Source: Oscillospiraceae bacterium
Lineage (GTDB): Bacteria; Bacillota; Clostridia; Monoglobales; Monoglobaceae
Assembly: GCA_015068845.1 (NCBI GenBank)
Contig: SVJR01000002.1
Coordinates: forward strand, 33,003 to 97,002
DNA length: 64,000 nucleotides
Reading direction: 5' to 3'
Numbering within the stretch: the stretch's first letter is position 1; the number at the start of each line of letters is the position of its first letter. Positions 38,121 through 48,159 of this stretch are shown here, in pieces. The notes under the pieces are model-generated. The model did no database searches and had not been told where the DNA came from. It was given only the letters and a program-made list of their open reading frames with translations. The position numbers and the translations under genes are program-made.

Positions 38121-38642
38121 ATGGATTTGCCGAAACGAAAACCCACAAGATTAAAGGGGTATGATTATTCTCAAAACGGTGCATATTTTGTGACAATTTG
38201 TACCCATAACAGAAAATGTTTATTTTCAAATATCGTAGGGGCGATTCACGAATCGCCCGAAAATCAGTTAACGCAATATGGAGAATTTGTAAAACAGATT
38301 ATAGAAATTTTGTCCGGAAGGTTTAATGTGGTAATTCCTAAATATGTTATTATGCCAAACCACCTTCATTTGATTATAGAAATTGATAATGACAATGAAA
38401 AACGGGCGATTCGTGAATCGCCCCTACAATATAATCGTTCTGTTATTGATAAACTGGTAGGATTTCTGAAAATGAATGTATCAAAGAAAATGCATAGTAT
38501 TTATCGGGACAAGATCTGGCAGCGTTCATATCACGACCACATAATCCGTGGCGAAAAAGATTATCGGGAGATATGGGAGTACATTGATACAAATGTGCAA
38601 AGATGGGAAAAAGATTGTTTTTATAATGTTGAAAGGTCGTAG
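38121..38642 (+). CDS. REP-associated tyrosine transposase (Y1_Tnp/RAYT)
   Basis: RLKGYDYSQNGAYFVTICTHNRKCLF, VIPKYVIMPNHLHLIIEI, IWQRSYHDHIIRGEKDYREIWEYIDTN. Confidence 0.95.
   Translation: MDLPKRKPTRLKGYDYSQNGAYFVTICTHNRKCLFSNIVGAIHESPENQLTQYGEFVKQIIEILSGRFNVVIPKYVIMPNHLHLIIEIDNDNEKRAIRESPLQYNRSVIDKLVGFLKMNVSKKMHSIYRDKIWQRSYHDHIIRGEKDYREIWEYIDTNVQRWEKDCFYNVERS
38235..38258 (+). repeat. REP-like palindrome inside RAYT, copy 1
   Basis: GTAGGGGCGATTCACGAATCGCCC. Confidence 0.95.
38404..38427 (-). repeat. REP-like palindrome inside RAYT, copy 2 (inverted)
   Basis: GGGCGATTCGTGAATCGCCCCTAC, exact reverse complement of copy 1. Confidence 0.95.
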
Positions 38643-38702
38643 CAAACTGCTACGACCTTTTTTATAAAAGCCTACGCATAGGTGAAGAGAAAATAGTGCA
38701 GA

Positions 38703-38772
38703 ACGGACAAACTGAACCCAAGGGGATACCCTAATGCGTACATGGGTACGCCGAGAGGTGAAGCTTGTTCGT
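38703..38772. repeat. Cloverleaf-like dispersed repeat, copy B
   Basis: Closing stem ACGGACAAACT / AGCTTGTTCGT with hairpins GGGGATACCC and GCGTACatgGGTACGC. Confidence 0.65.
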
Positions 38773-38911
38773 AGCATAAAGCGCTATAATCAAACATTTG
38801 CAAGATTCTTCGGCGTTGCCTCAGAATGACAATGGGCGGAGTGCCGCAATTTAAGGGAAAAATTAAAACATTAAATTCCTGCTTTATGCGGTCTGTGCAT
38901 TTTATCAAAGC

Positions 38912-39448
38912 TTATTTACAAAAATTTTCTATATAGTTATCTATTGCCGCGCGGATAATTTCCACCGCTTCCTTGCGGCCCTTTACCTCGTCAACCGCGG
39001 TCTCCTTGTTTTCAAGATTTTTGTAAACCGTAAAGAAGTGCTTCATTTCGTCAAAAATATGCTTAGGCAGCTGGTCAATGTCGGTGTAGTGGTTGTAGTT
39101 GGGGTCATTGAAGGGAATTGCAATAATTTTTTCATCGTTTCTTCCATTATCTACCATTGTGATTACGCCAATCGGGTACGCTCTTACAAGTGACATAGGC
39201 TCAATTGGCTCTGCGCAGAGCAGAAGAACATCAAGCGGGTCGTTGTCGTCGCCATATGTTCTGGGGATAAAGCCGTAGTTTGCCGGATAGTGGGTTGAGG
39301 TGTAAAGGATACGGTCAAGAATAATGTAGCCGGTTTCCTTGTCCAGCTCGTACTTCTTTTTGCTGCCCTTTGAAATCTCGATTACGCAGATAAAGTCCTC
39401 GGTTGTGATGCGTTTCGGTGAGATATCGTGCCATATATTGTTTGCCAT
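38912..39448 (-). CDS. ppa: Inorganic pyrophosphatase
   Basis: ELDKETGYIILDRILYTSTHYPANYGFIPRTYGDDNDPLDVLLL. Confidence 0.96.
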   Translation of the reverse strand: MANNIWHDISPKRITTEDFICVIEISKGSKKKYELDKETGYIILDRILYTSTHYPANYGFIPRTYGDDNDPLDVLLLCAEPIEPMSLVRAYPIGVITMVDNGRNDEKIIAIPFNDPNYNHYTDIDQLPKHIFDEMKHFFTVYKNLENKETAVDEVKGRKEAVEIIRAAIDNYIENFCK

Positions 39449-39582
39449 ATTAAAACTCCGTTCTGTCTTGCCCGATAAGGGCATTTTTATTTATTTTACA
39501 ATAAAACAATGGGAAAATCAATATGTAAATAAATGCGGAGCATCCTTAATGTGGACGCCCCGCATTTTGGGAGGATAAGAGG

Positions 39583-42555
39583 TTATCTTACAATTACCAT
39601 TTCGGTTGCCTTGTCTTCAAAAATCTTGATGAAGAGTCGAACCTCGTTACCTTCTTCAAATACTTCGATGTCGCCTGCGGTTACAACCTGAATGTTGTTG
39701 TTATTTCTTCCGGAGTTGTATTCGTAGACTGTTACGCCTGTTGTCGAGAAGTTGCGGACTGTGCCGTTGATGCTTACATTTACAGAGTCTGCAAACTTCT
39801 TGGTAACTCTGCCGTAAACTGTCGCAAGATCAGTGCTTATGGTGTTTGCAAATTCTGTTGTCTTTGCACTTGCATCGAACAGAACGGTGATATTGTCAAC
39901 CTCGCCCTTGGCGTTTGTGCTGTACTGGAAGATATCACCCTGTGCGATGGACTTGCCGCCTGTCTTAACAAAGACATTCTTGTCTGTTGACATAAGCTCA
40001 ACACGGCTGCCGTTTTCCAGACCGTAAACAATGTCAACTGCATCAAAGTCCTCGTTCTGACCCTCTGCAACCTCGTCAACCAGAACGATGGGCGATTCTG
40101 CCTCGGTTACGCCTGTTGTGCTTGTCACAACGATTGCGCCTGCGGTAAAGTCCTCTCTCAGGTCGTATACGATAATGTCATAGGGTGTGTTGTTCGAGAA
40201 CATAGTGTTGTTGCGGACAGCATAACGGGTTGTGTCTGTGCCTGCTTCCTCGGGGATGTCAAAGATGATGGTGTCAGCTGTTACTCTGACTGTACCGAGC
40301 ATTCCCGATGCGCTCTTGTAAATCTGTTCTGCCGCTGCAATGTTCTTGGTGAATACTTCTCGGTTAACTTCGCCGGTTGCTGTCTTGTCAACTGCAATGT
40401 CAAGACCGGTGAGGTTACCTGCCGAGTTGGTTTCGTAAGTGATAAGTTGCGGTGTTACATTACCGTCCTTGCCAAGGGCTGTGAGAACCTCATTGGCTGT
40501 AAGACCGTATGTGTCGTTCACACGGATTTTTGTTGCACCGTTAATCACTTCGGTATTGCCCTGTGCTGTGAAGATTTTGAACTGGAGTGTCTGGTCTAAG
40601 GTTCCTGTAACTGCGGCACCAACAAGATAGCCGTAGGATCCGCGTATGGCAACCCCGGTTGTGATTGCAGTAGTGTCAACCGCCGCCACTTTTCCCTCGA
40701 TATCAAGGTAAAATCTTCCTCGATCGCGGAGCCCAATCTCATAGGGATAATTGCTTGCTTTCCTAAAAGTTCTGCCTGAATCGTCAATTCTGAATCCCTC
40801 CGCTGTTGTCCGTGTAACCGTACCGGTAACGCTCTCGGTTGAAACATAGCCCTTGATGAGCTCCTTGTCGGCACTGATTGTATAAGAAATTACATTCCAT
40901 TCAACAAGGTCTGAGGGCTGAATTTCAACACCGTCACGGATAAGAACGAATTTAGTTGTTGTGTTTTCGGGGTCAAGAAGCAATGAGCCGTTGTTGTACT
41001 TGTCGGTAACTCTGCCTGTTGCAGACGAAACGGTTTCAACAACCAGGTTTGTAAAGTGGTTTACAAACACGATGTCATACACATTGTTTGTGTCGGTGTC
41101 AAGCAGGATGAGGTTGCCCGATGCCGGCTTCAGCTGCTCAAGAGTAAGTGTCTGTGCAAACTTGCCGTTATAGATATAAACAGGGTTTGCAACGATGGTT
41201 GCTGTACGGGTTGTCGAGCTTTCGTTGTCACGCCAGTAGGTTAAGGTGCGGTTTGTTCCCTCGTCGCCTGTAACCGATACAATATTCTCTGCAGGCACGG
41301 TAAGCTCGTTGTTTTTGCTCTCCTGAGGAATTACTGCGATAAGTGTCTTTTCGTCGGTTGTGGCGTTAATGCGTGCATAGTAAACTACATTGTAGCCTAA
41401 AAGCTCGCTTGCCATTGTGTCGCCTTCGATAAATGTTTCGGTGTTAATCATTATGCGGTCTTCAGCTGTTGTGCTGCCGCCTGTGAGTGTTGTTTCGGGT
41501 GTTCCGGTAATCTGACCGTATGCCTTCTCGACGTTAAGTCTGTCGTAAAGCAGAGTCTTGTCTACAACTTCATAGGTCACATTCGAGCCAAAACCGGTCT
41601 GTTCCATAAGGTTGACGGTAAGACTGTTGAATACCAGCTGGGCAATATCACCACGGGTTGCAGGTGTTGCCGCTGTTGCCGAGATGCCTTTAAGCATCTG
41701 GTTTTCAGACGCAACTACCATATAACCTGAAGGATAACCGCCACGCTGCGCTGCCATAGGCTCATAGCCAAGGGCTCTAACCATAATGGTTACTGCTTCC
41801 TGGAAAAGAACAGGGTCGTCAGGACGGAAGGTTCCCACATCGTCACCGATAACCATTCCCTGCTGAACGGCTACATTGATAGGACCGTTTGCCCAGTGGT
41901 TTGATACAACATCGGGGAATCTTGTGGGGTAGTTCGAGCTGTTTGCAACATCCTCAAGGCCTACTGAATAGACGGAGACTTTTGCCATCTCGCTTCGGAG
42001 AATGTTGTCACCGGGGCGGAAGTTGCCTGTTCCTGCGTCACCGACCATAATGCCGAGTGCGCCGAGGATTTCAGCTGCTTCTTCGTACTTTGTGCCTACA
42101 ATGTCAGGAGCAAGGGCAACCCTCTGGCTGCTGTAACGGGACAGAGCCACACCTTCATAGAGGCCCCTTCTCATCATTGCGTTGTTCTTTGTCTGGTTTT
42201 GTTCTACAATTGCTTCGCTGTTGTCGGTTGTTTTTGTTATCCGGGGCGCTACATTTGAATTAACATCAGTACCGCTTGCAGTGCTGCCGGTGTTGCTGCT
42301 ATTTGCAGTGCTGCCTGCAGCGTTACCATTTGAGGTATTGCCGGTATTGTTGTTGCCTGCAGCGTTACCGTTTGGGGTACTGCCGGCGTTGTTGCCGTTA
42401 GCTGTGCCCGGATTTGTGCCGTTTGCCGCACCGTTTAAATCCGACGCACTTTCACCCGATACGGGTACAGCTTCGTATGTTGCGGCAAAAACATTTACGC
42501 CTGCGCCAAAAATCAGCAGTGCTGAAAGGCACAAAGCAATAAATTTTCTTGACAT
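39583..42555 (-). CDS. SLH-domain surface protein with N/G/A/T low-complexity linker (990 aa)
   Basis: Signal peptide; NGAANGTNPGTANGNNAGSTPNGNAAGNNNTGN… linker; SLH motifs (LGIMVGDAGTGNFRPGDNILRSEMAKVSV; GMVIGDDVGTFRPDDPVLFQEAVTIMVRALGYE). Confidence 0.9.
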   Translation of the reverse strand: MSRKFIALCLSALLIFGAGVNVFAATYEAVPVSGESASDLNGAANGTNPGTANGNNAGSTPNGNAAGNNNTGNTSNGNAAGSTANSSNTGSTASGTDVNSNVAPRITKTTDNSEAIVEQNQTKNNAMMRRGLYEGVALSRYSSQRVALAPDIVGTKYEEAAEILGALGIMVGDAGTGNFRPGDNILRSEMAKVSVYSVGLEDVANSSNYPTRFPDVVSNHWANGPINVAVQQGMVIGDDVGTFRPDDPVLFQEAVTIMVRALGYEPMAAQRGGYPSGYMVVASENQMLKGISATAATPATRGDIAQLVFNSLTVNLMEQTGFGSNVTYEVVDKTLLYDRLNVEKAYGQITGTPETTLTGGSTTAEDRIMINTETFIEGDTMASELLGYNVVYYARINATTDEKTLIAVIPQESKNNELTVPAENIVSVTGDEGTNRTLTYWRDNESSTTRTATIVANPVYIYNGKFAQTLTLEQLKPASGNLILLDTDTNNVYDIVFVNHFTNLVVETVSSATGRVTDKYNNGSLLLDPENTTTKFVLIRDGVEIQPSDLVEWNVISYTISADKELIKGYVSTESVTGTVTRTTAEGFRIDDSGRTFRKASNYPYEIGLRDRGRFYLDIEGKVAAVDTTAITTGVAIRGSYGYLVGAAVTGTLDQTLQFKIFTAQGNTEVINGATKIRVNDTYGLTANEVLTALGKDGNVTPQLITYETNSAGNLTGLDIAVDKTATGEVNREVFTKNIAAAEQIYKSASGMLGTVRVTADTIIFDIPEEAGTDTTRYAVRNNTMFSNNTPYDIIVYDLREDFTAGAIVVTSTTGVTEAESPIVLVDEVAEGQNEDFDAVDIVYGLENGSRVELMSTDKNVFVKTGGKSIAQGDIFQYSTNAKGEVDNITVLFDASAKTTEFANTISTDLATVYGRVTKKFADSVNVSINGTVRNFSTTGVTVYEYNSGRNNNNIQVVTAGDIEVFEEGNEVRLFIKIFEDKATEMVIVR

Positions 42556-42808
42556 ATTTTTTCCTCCTTTTAAGAATTTGAAGATGTTTCGTGTTTATTT
42601 TGCTCTTAAGAGAAGAAAATACAATGTAAATTTTTTGGTTTAATTAACAAAAAATTTACAGTTTATCAGAATTGTAACATATATGTAAAAACTTTTTTTT
42701 AAAACCTGTTGAAATATTTAATTATATATGATAGAATAAAATCGTAAAACTACATATTGTTGTTTGAATATTATTAATTTACAATATATACTAAAGGGGG
42801 ACACCAAA

Positions 42809-44632
42809 ATGTTCAACAAAAAATTTTTGAGCGGACTTCTCTGTGCAGTACTTCTTGTATCCACACTTGCAGTTTCTGCTGCTACATTTTCGGATGTTGA
42901 GAATGATCCCACAGTTGCATGGGCAAAGCCTTATATCACCGAGATGAGTGAGCTGGGCTATATCAAGGGTTACGAGGACGGAACCTTCAAACCCAACAAT
43001 ACAATTTCAAAAACCGAAGCCCTTATTTTGCTTTCAAGAATGATTGGCGTTAATGACGAAGCTTTTGCAGATTCAACCGAGCTGGCACTTGATGCGTATT
43101 CTTCAGCGCTTTCAAAGTATTCAACCAATTACGCAAAGGAAGTATCTTTCCTCCTTTATGCAGGTGTTCTTGACACCGGCGAGCTGGATACATACATCTC
43201 AGCTTCAAACAAGAATGCAGCCCTCAAGAGATACGAGGCAGCAATTCTTCTGACCAAGCTCCTTGGCGCAGAGGAAGAGGTTACAACAAATGCATTTGTT
43301 TCTTCATCTTATGCCGACACCGTTGAAATTCCGGATTCCGCACGCGCATATGTTGAATATGTAAAGGAAAAGGGTATTATGCAGGGTATGGGCGATAACG
43401 CTGCAGGCGAGCCTATCTTCTCACCCAATACCTTTGTTACCCGCTCGCAAATGGCAAAGATGCTCTGCAGCCTGATTGATGTAATTGACCTTACAGTTCA
43501 GACAGGTACAGTTGTTTCAACTGATTCATTTAACGAGACAATTACCGTTACAATTAACGGAAACGATATCGTGAGCGAGCTTTCTCCTGCTGCGAAGTAC
43601 AAAATCGGCGGCGAAGATGTTGACATTTCAAAAATTAAGCGTGGTATGAATGTAAAGGTTACACATATTTCCGGCAAGGTTGCCCTTGTTGAAAATGTGG
43701 TTACCATTGAAGATACAGTTATCTACGGCCTGGTTGCAAAAACCAGCGAAGCAAGCGGTTCAAAAACTGTTACAATTGCTGACGCAAACGACAGCAGCAT
43801 AAAGGATACCTATGTTCTTGCTGACGGTGCAAAGATTAAAGTCGGAGGTGCAATTGACCTGTTTTCAAAGGTGAAGGTAAACGACTATGTTGCACTCACA
43901 ATCGAGGACGGTCTGGTTGCAGTTTTAGAGGTTGTTGACAAAACAACAACTGCATACGGAACTCTTGAAAATGTTGATGTTTCCGGTGAATATACTATTC
44001 TTTATGTTAAGGACGATAAAGGCAATGTAGGCGAGTACGAGGTTTCAGCTGATGGTGTTCAGGTTTCACGCAACAGTCTTGAGGTTTCAATCAGTGCCCT
44101 TATGACAGGTGATTCTGTTTCGCTCAGAATGACCTACGGCAAGGTTACAAAGATTCAGGCATCAAGCAAAACCAACTCAAATGCCGGTACAATCAACTAC
44201 ATTACACATTCTGTAAACGGTACAACAATCGGTATCGAAAAGAACGGTGAAGTTATTGATTACAAGGTTAACAAAAGTGTAAAGGTTATAGTTGATTCTT
44301 CCGAGGACGCAACAGTTTTCGACCTTCGTCCGGGAACCGATATTGAGGTTGGTCTCCAGAGCAGTGAGATTGTAAAAATTGAGGCTGCAGGGGTTGTCGC
44401 AAAGTCGCAGCTTACAGGTCTTGTAAAGAGCGTAAACGCAACCTACGGACTTATGATAGTTGAAGACAGCGGTACAGAATATAATGTCTTTGTAAATTCA
44501 AACACAAAGATTATCGACAGCGTAACGGGCAGAAATGTTCTTCTCAAAAATGTTGAAAAGAACCGTACAGCAACAGTTACCGGTTCAAACGCATCCGGCG
44601 TACTTGAAGCAAGCGTTATTGTTCTTCAGTAA
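42809..44632 (+). CDS. SLH-domain surface protein (about 607 aa)
   Basis: Signal peptide; FSDVENDPTVAWAKPYITEMSELGYIKGYEDGTFKPNNTISKTEALILLSRM. Confidence 0.92.
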   Translation: MFNKKFLSGLLCAVLLVSTLAVSAATFSDVENDPTVAWAKPYITEMSELGYIKGYEDGTFKPNNTISKTEALILLSRMIGVNDEAFADSTELALDAYSSALSKYSTNYAKEVSFLLYAGVLDTGELDTYISASNKNAALKRYEAAILLTKLLGAEEEVTTNAFVSSSYADTVEIPDSARAYVEYVKEKGIMQGMGDNAAGEPIFSPNTFVTRSQMAKMLCSLIDVIDLTVQTGTVVSTDSFNETITVTINGNDIVSELSPAAKYKIGGEDVDISKIKRGMNVKVTHISGKVALVENVVTIEDTVIYGLVAKTSEASGSKTVTIADANDSSIKDTYVLADGAKIKVGGAIDLFSKVKVNDYVALTIEDGLVAVLEVVDKTTTAYGTLENVDVSGEYTILYVKDDKGNVGEYEVSADGVQVSRNSLEVSISALMTGDSVSLRMTYGKVTKIQASSKTNSNAGTINYITHSVNGTTIGIEKNGEVIDYKVNKSVKVIVDSSEDATVFDLRPGTDIEVGLQSSEIVKIEAAGVVAKSQLTGLVKSVNATYGLMIVEDSGTEYNVFVNSNTKIIDSVTGRNVLLKNVEKNRTATVTGSNASGVLEASVIVLQ

Positions 44633-44649
44633 GATTTAAAAATTTTCGG

Positions 44650-44682
44650 CGGTGAAGCAACAAAGCGTTGCTTCACCGCAAT
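44650..44682 (+). terminator. Rho-independent terminator
   Basis: GCGGTGAAGCAACaaagCGTTGCTTCACCGCAATTTTT. Confidence 0.75.
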
Positions 44683-44708
44683 TTTTCTAAAGGGAGGTAG
44701 CTTATACA

Positions 44709-46721
44709 GTGAAAAGATTTATTTCAATTTCAATTTGTATTTTGTTGATATTCAATCTTTTTATACCATCAACATTTGCCGCTGACCGTGAAAACGAAAT
44801 GTTTGAAAAGGTTCTGGCGGATGTCAAACCCCGAATCCCCGACACTTCGGGTTTCCCCGAATTTGACAGTAATATCAGAACTGAAAACGGCAAGGTTATA
44901 TATTCGTTCAACTGGGGCGGCGAGGCACACCGCAGTATGTATCTTTCGGCTTTGGAAAGCGGAATAATTATCGAGTACGGTTTTTTTGAAGAAATACGCA
45001 ACGCACCGCCGCCGGCGGGCTTTGACCGTATTCCGACAGAAGAAGCAGTACGCAAAACCCAGGTCCTGCTTAATAAACTTAATCCGGCAATTGCGGGCAA
45101 ACTGTTTGTTGAGGCGTACGAAGGCCCCGAAAGCTTCAACGCCGACAGCCTGTATTTTATGGTTGTTCACAAAGAGGGCGGCGTTCCCGTCCAGGGGGAT
45201 ACGGGCAGAGTAACAGTTGATGTCAATGCTGAAAAAATCACATCGTTCCGAATGAAATATACAGAGGGTCTCAAATATGTTTCGCCCCATGATATTCTGT
45301 CAAAGGACGCAGCAAAATCAGCCTTTGCCGAAGAACTTGGTCTGACTCTCGGCTACCGCACCTATAAAGACTACCAGAAACGGACAGTTAAGGTGTTCAC
45401 AACATACAGCGATGAAAACGGTACTACCTACCTTGATGCAAATACCGGCAAAGCTACAGAAATCCAGCTGTATAATGATTTGTTTTTCTCGAAAAACGAA
45501 TCCGCAAGTGACATGATAACGGGTTCGGGCAGCAGTAGCGGCAATTTCAGCGAGGCAGAGAGCAAGGAGCTTGAAAATATTGGCGGCATACTTTCTGTAT
45601 CTGCCGCAGAAAAGCTTTTGCGCAGCAATCCAATTCTTAACATAACCGGTGACTACGCCGTAGAAGAAACAGGGCTTCGCAAGGTGGTATACAGCGAGAA
45701 CAGCTATATCCGCACCGTTGTATTCCGTGCAACAAAGCCGGATAAATCCGCATTTATCCATATTGATATTGATGCGGCAACCGGCGAGGTTTTAAGCTAC
45801 TCCAACTTCTCCGGTACAGCATCCGGCAAAAAGCTTACCGCAGCTCAGCTCAAAGATGCGGCGGATAAAATTCTTGCAGAGCTTGGCGGCGATAAAGCTG
45901 CAGAGTTCAAAATGAATGAGCACGACGGCGCAGACGGCTACTTCACCTATACCAGATATGTGAACGAAATTCCGGTTTTTGGCGATACAGTTTCGGTTGA
46001 GGTAAGCACAGATGCCGCAGCCCTCATTTCATATCGTATGAACTATACCGAGACCGAGTTCCCGTCGACGGCCAAGGCAATAACTCATACTGAAGCCTGC
46101 GAAAAATTCTTTTCGCATACCGACTATATACCGCTTTACATTCCGCAAAAAACCGATGCAGACTTGATGTATCCCGATACCACAACATTAGTATTTACCC
46201 CGGATGTGTCGGGTATTCTGATTGATGCAGTAAATGGCAACAGGATTACAGCTCAAGGCACTCTTTACGAAGAAGCAGCTGTTTTTGAGGACTACACCGA
46301 TATATCAGGGCATTATGCCGAGGAAAAAATTCTTGCACTCCACAGATTTGGGATAGGTTTTTCGGGAAATATGTTCTATCCGGACCGCCAAATTTCACAG
46401 GCTGAATTTATAGAGCTTTCTCAGCAGGCGATTGGGAATGTATTGTCTGTTTCGGATCTTAAAAGTATACCCCACAATGTATTGACCCGAATTGAGGCAA
46501 CGCGGCTGATTTGCCGTGCCCTTAAAATTGACAAATATGCGGAGATTGAAGGGATTTACAACTGCCCGTTTGAAGATGTTGAGTCGGGCAAAGGCTATGT
46601 AAGCCTGCTTTGGGGACTTGGCATAATCAACGGTACATCAAAAAACCAATTCTCGCCCGACGACGGACTGACCCGTGCACAGGCGGCAATAATACTGTAT
46701 AATACAATGCGCACATTATAA
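44709..46721 (+). CDS. YcdB/YcdC-PepSY-like plus SLH surface protein
   Basis: Signal peptide; repeated DxxxxxxxSF/YRMxYTE units; C-terminal SLH (YTDISGHYAEEKILALHRFGIGFSGNMFYPDRQISQAEF). Confidence 0.82.
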   Translation: MKRFISISICILLIFNLFIPSTFAADRENEMFEKVLADVKPRIPDTSGFPEFDSNIRTENGKVIYSFNWGGEAHRSMYLSALESGIIIEYGFFEEIRNAPPPAGFDRIPTEEAVRKTQVLLNKLNPAIAGKLFVEAYEGPESFNADSLYFMVVHKEGGVPVQGDTGRVTVDVNAEKITSFRMKYTEGLKYVSPHDILSKDAAKSAFAEELGLTLGYRTYKDYQKRTVKVFTTYSDENGTTYLDANTGKATEIQLYNDLFFSKNESASDMITGSGSSSGNFSEAESKELENIGGILSVSAAEKLLRSNPILNITGDYAVEETGLRKVVYSENSYIRTVVFRATKPDKSAFIHIDIDAATGEVLSYSNFSGTASGKKLTAAQLKDAADKILAELGGDKAAEFKMNEHDGADGYFTYTRYVNEIPVFGDTVSVEVSTDAAALISYRMNYTETEFPSTAKAITHTEACEKFFSHTDYIPLYIPQKTDADLMYPDTTTLVFTPDVSGILIDAVNGNRITAQGTLYEEAAVFEDYTDISGHYAEEKILALHRFGIGFSGNMFYPDRQISQAEFIELSQQAIGNVLSVSDLKSIPHNVLTRIEATRLICRALKIDKYAEIEGIYNCPFEDVESGKGYVSLLWGLGIINGTSKNQFSPDDGLTRAQAAIILYNTMRTL

Positions 46722-46850
46722 AAAAAGACCGTTAGGTCTTTTTTTATTTATGACCAATTTAGCATTGACAGCGACTTTTTATGTTTACCGGTGAATGAAA
46801 AAAGTTCTTTTTGTAAATACTTCCAATATATTGGGTTAGGAGGTATTTAA

Positions 46851-47150
46851 ATGACAGACAAAAAGTCCAGGCGGGTTGTTATAATCAACAATATAAAGTC
46901 TGATAATATCGACCAGGCAATTTTTATATTGAAAAACAACAGGGCGGAAGGTCATCATCGCATAAAAACAACAATCGTGCAGGAGGCTCAGGATATAATC
47001 AACAGCTATGTAAGGCAGGTTGATATGATAAGGGCTGAATCTCCAAATCGACGCAAAAAACAAAGAGCCCTCCGCTTTACGGCGACTCTTTCGGTTCTGA
47101 GTGTTATTTGTATCGGGCTTAGTGTTGCCCTACTTTTGATTATGCGGTGA
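46851..47150 (+). CDS. Small single-TM hypothetical protein
   Basis: 99 aa; GGAGG RBS; C-terminal TM helix. Confidence 0.6.
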   Translation: MTDKKSRRVVIINNIKSDNIDQAIFILKNNRAEGHHRIKTTIVQEAQDIINSYVRQVDMIRAESPNRRKKQRALRFTATLSVLSVICIGLSVALLLIMR

Positions 47151-47630
47151 GGCGGCAAGATTCAAAACCCTGAGCCCCTCGCTTTTTGCAAGATTTACTG
47201 TATATGCAGTTCCGCCCGAAGCTTTGGTACAGTATGCCACGCATACAGAACTGAGATTTACCATCAGCCTGTTCCGCTGATGCATACATCCCGTGCAGTA
47301 GCTTTCGTTAAGGCAGATTACCTCGTCGGCGGCATCGAGAATTTTCCGGTAGGTTTCCCGATCGGCTCGTGACCATCTTGAATCCTGGTCACGACAGGGC
47401 AATGCAAGAACAAGCTTCATTCCCGAAAACTCACGCTTGAGATGCAGAACGGCAAACGCCGCAAGTGTGTCAAAGCCCAATGCCCCGCCGGAAACAAAGG
47501 TGGTTATGCCTTTGAGATAAAGCTCACGAACGGTATCGCATAGCCGGTTGAACACAGTTATTTTTGCTTCGCCGGTGATAACTCTATGTCCGGTAAAGCA
47601 ACAGGTGGAAGCCTTTTCGGGTGAATACAT
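47130..47630 (-). CDS. SLOG/DUF1273-like (YpsA-like) protein
   Basis: CCFTGHRVI…, FVSGGALGFDTLAA, LVLALPCRDQDSRW. Confidence 0.85.
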   Translation of the reverse strand: MYSPEKASTCCFTGHRVITGEAKITVFNRLCDTVRELYLKGITTFVSGGALGFDTLAAFAVLHLKREFSGMKLVLALPCRDQDSRWSRADRETYRKILDAADEVICLNESYCTGCMHQRNRLMVNLSSVCVAYCTKASGGTAYTVNLAKSEGLRVLNLAASPHNQK

Positions 47631-47784
47631 TTTTGTCTTGCCTTTCTGATTTCATTATTTTGTCCAAAAACAGTGTATCACACCCCCATATCATTTGTCA
47701 ATAATTCCGTTTTACAAAAGCGACAGATGATGGTATACTAAGGTTGTTACAGTTTTGTCAATTATCAAATCGGAGGTGATGTGC

Positions 47785-48159
47785 GTGAAGGTGTTCAAAA
47801 AAACGCTGATACTTTTTGTAGTGTGTTTTATAAGCGACATAATTGCGCTTTATCTTCCGTTTCCGTTCCCCGGCAGCGTACTTGCGATGATTATTACACT
47901 TCTGTTGCTGTTGACGGGGTTTGTTAAGGTCCGCCAGCTTGAGCCGGTATCGGACTTCTTTGTAAAGAATATGGCATTTGTATTTTTGCCGTCCACGGTT
48001 TCAATTGTCTCATATCTGGATATTCTCAGCAGCATCGTATGGGAATTTCTGGTTGTGTGCATAATAACAACCTTCGTGACATTTTTTTGCACCGCATATT
48101 CTGTAAAGCTGACTGTTTATCTTTTAAACAAACGAAAGGAGAAGAAGGAAAATGCTTGA
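47785..48159 (+). CDS. lrgA: LrgA/CidA family holin-like protein
   Basis: IIALYLPFPFPGSVLAMIITLLLLLTGFVKVRQLEPVSDFFVKNMAFVFLP; start near 47785. Confidence 0.9.
   Translation: MKVFKKTLILFVVCFISDIIALYLPFPFPGSVLAMIITLLLLLTGFVKVRQLEPVSDFFVKNMAFVFLPSTVSIVSYLDILSSIVWEFLVVCIITTFVTFFCTAYSVKLTVYLLNKRKEKKENA

Noticed and set aside
42182-42643. Leu/Pro/Val-rich plus-strand ORF opposite the SLH protein linker
   Set aside because: Antisense translation of the low-complexity Asn/Gly/Ala linker.
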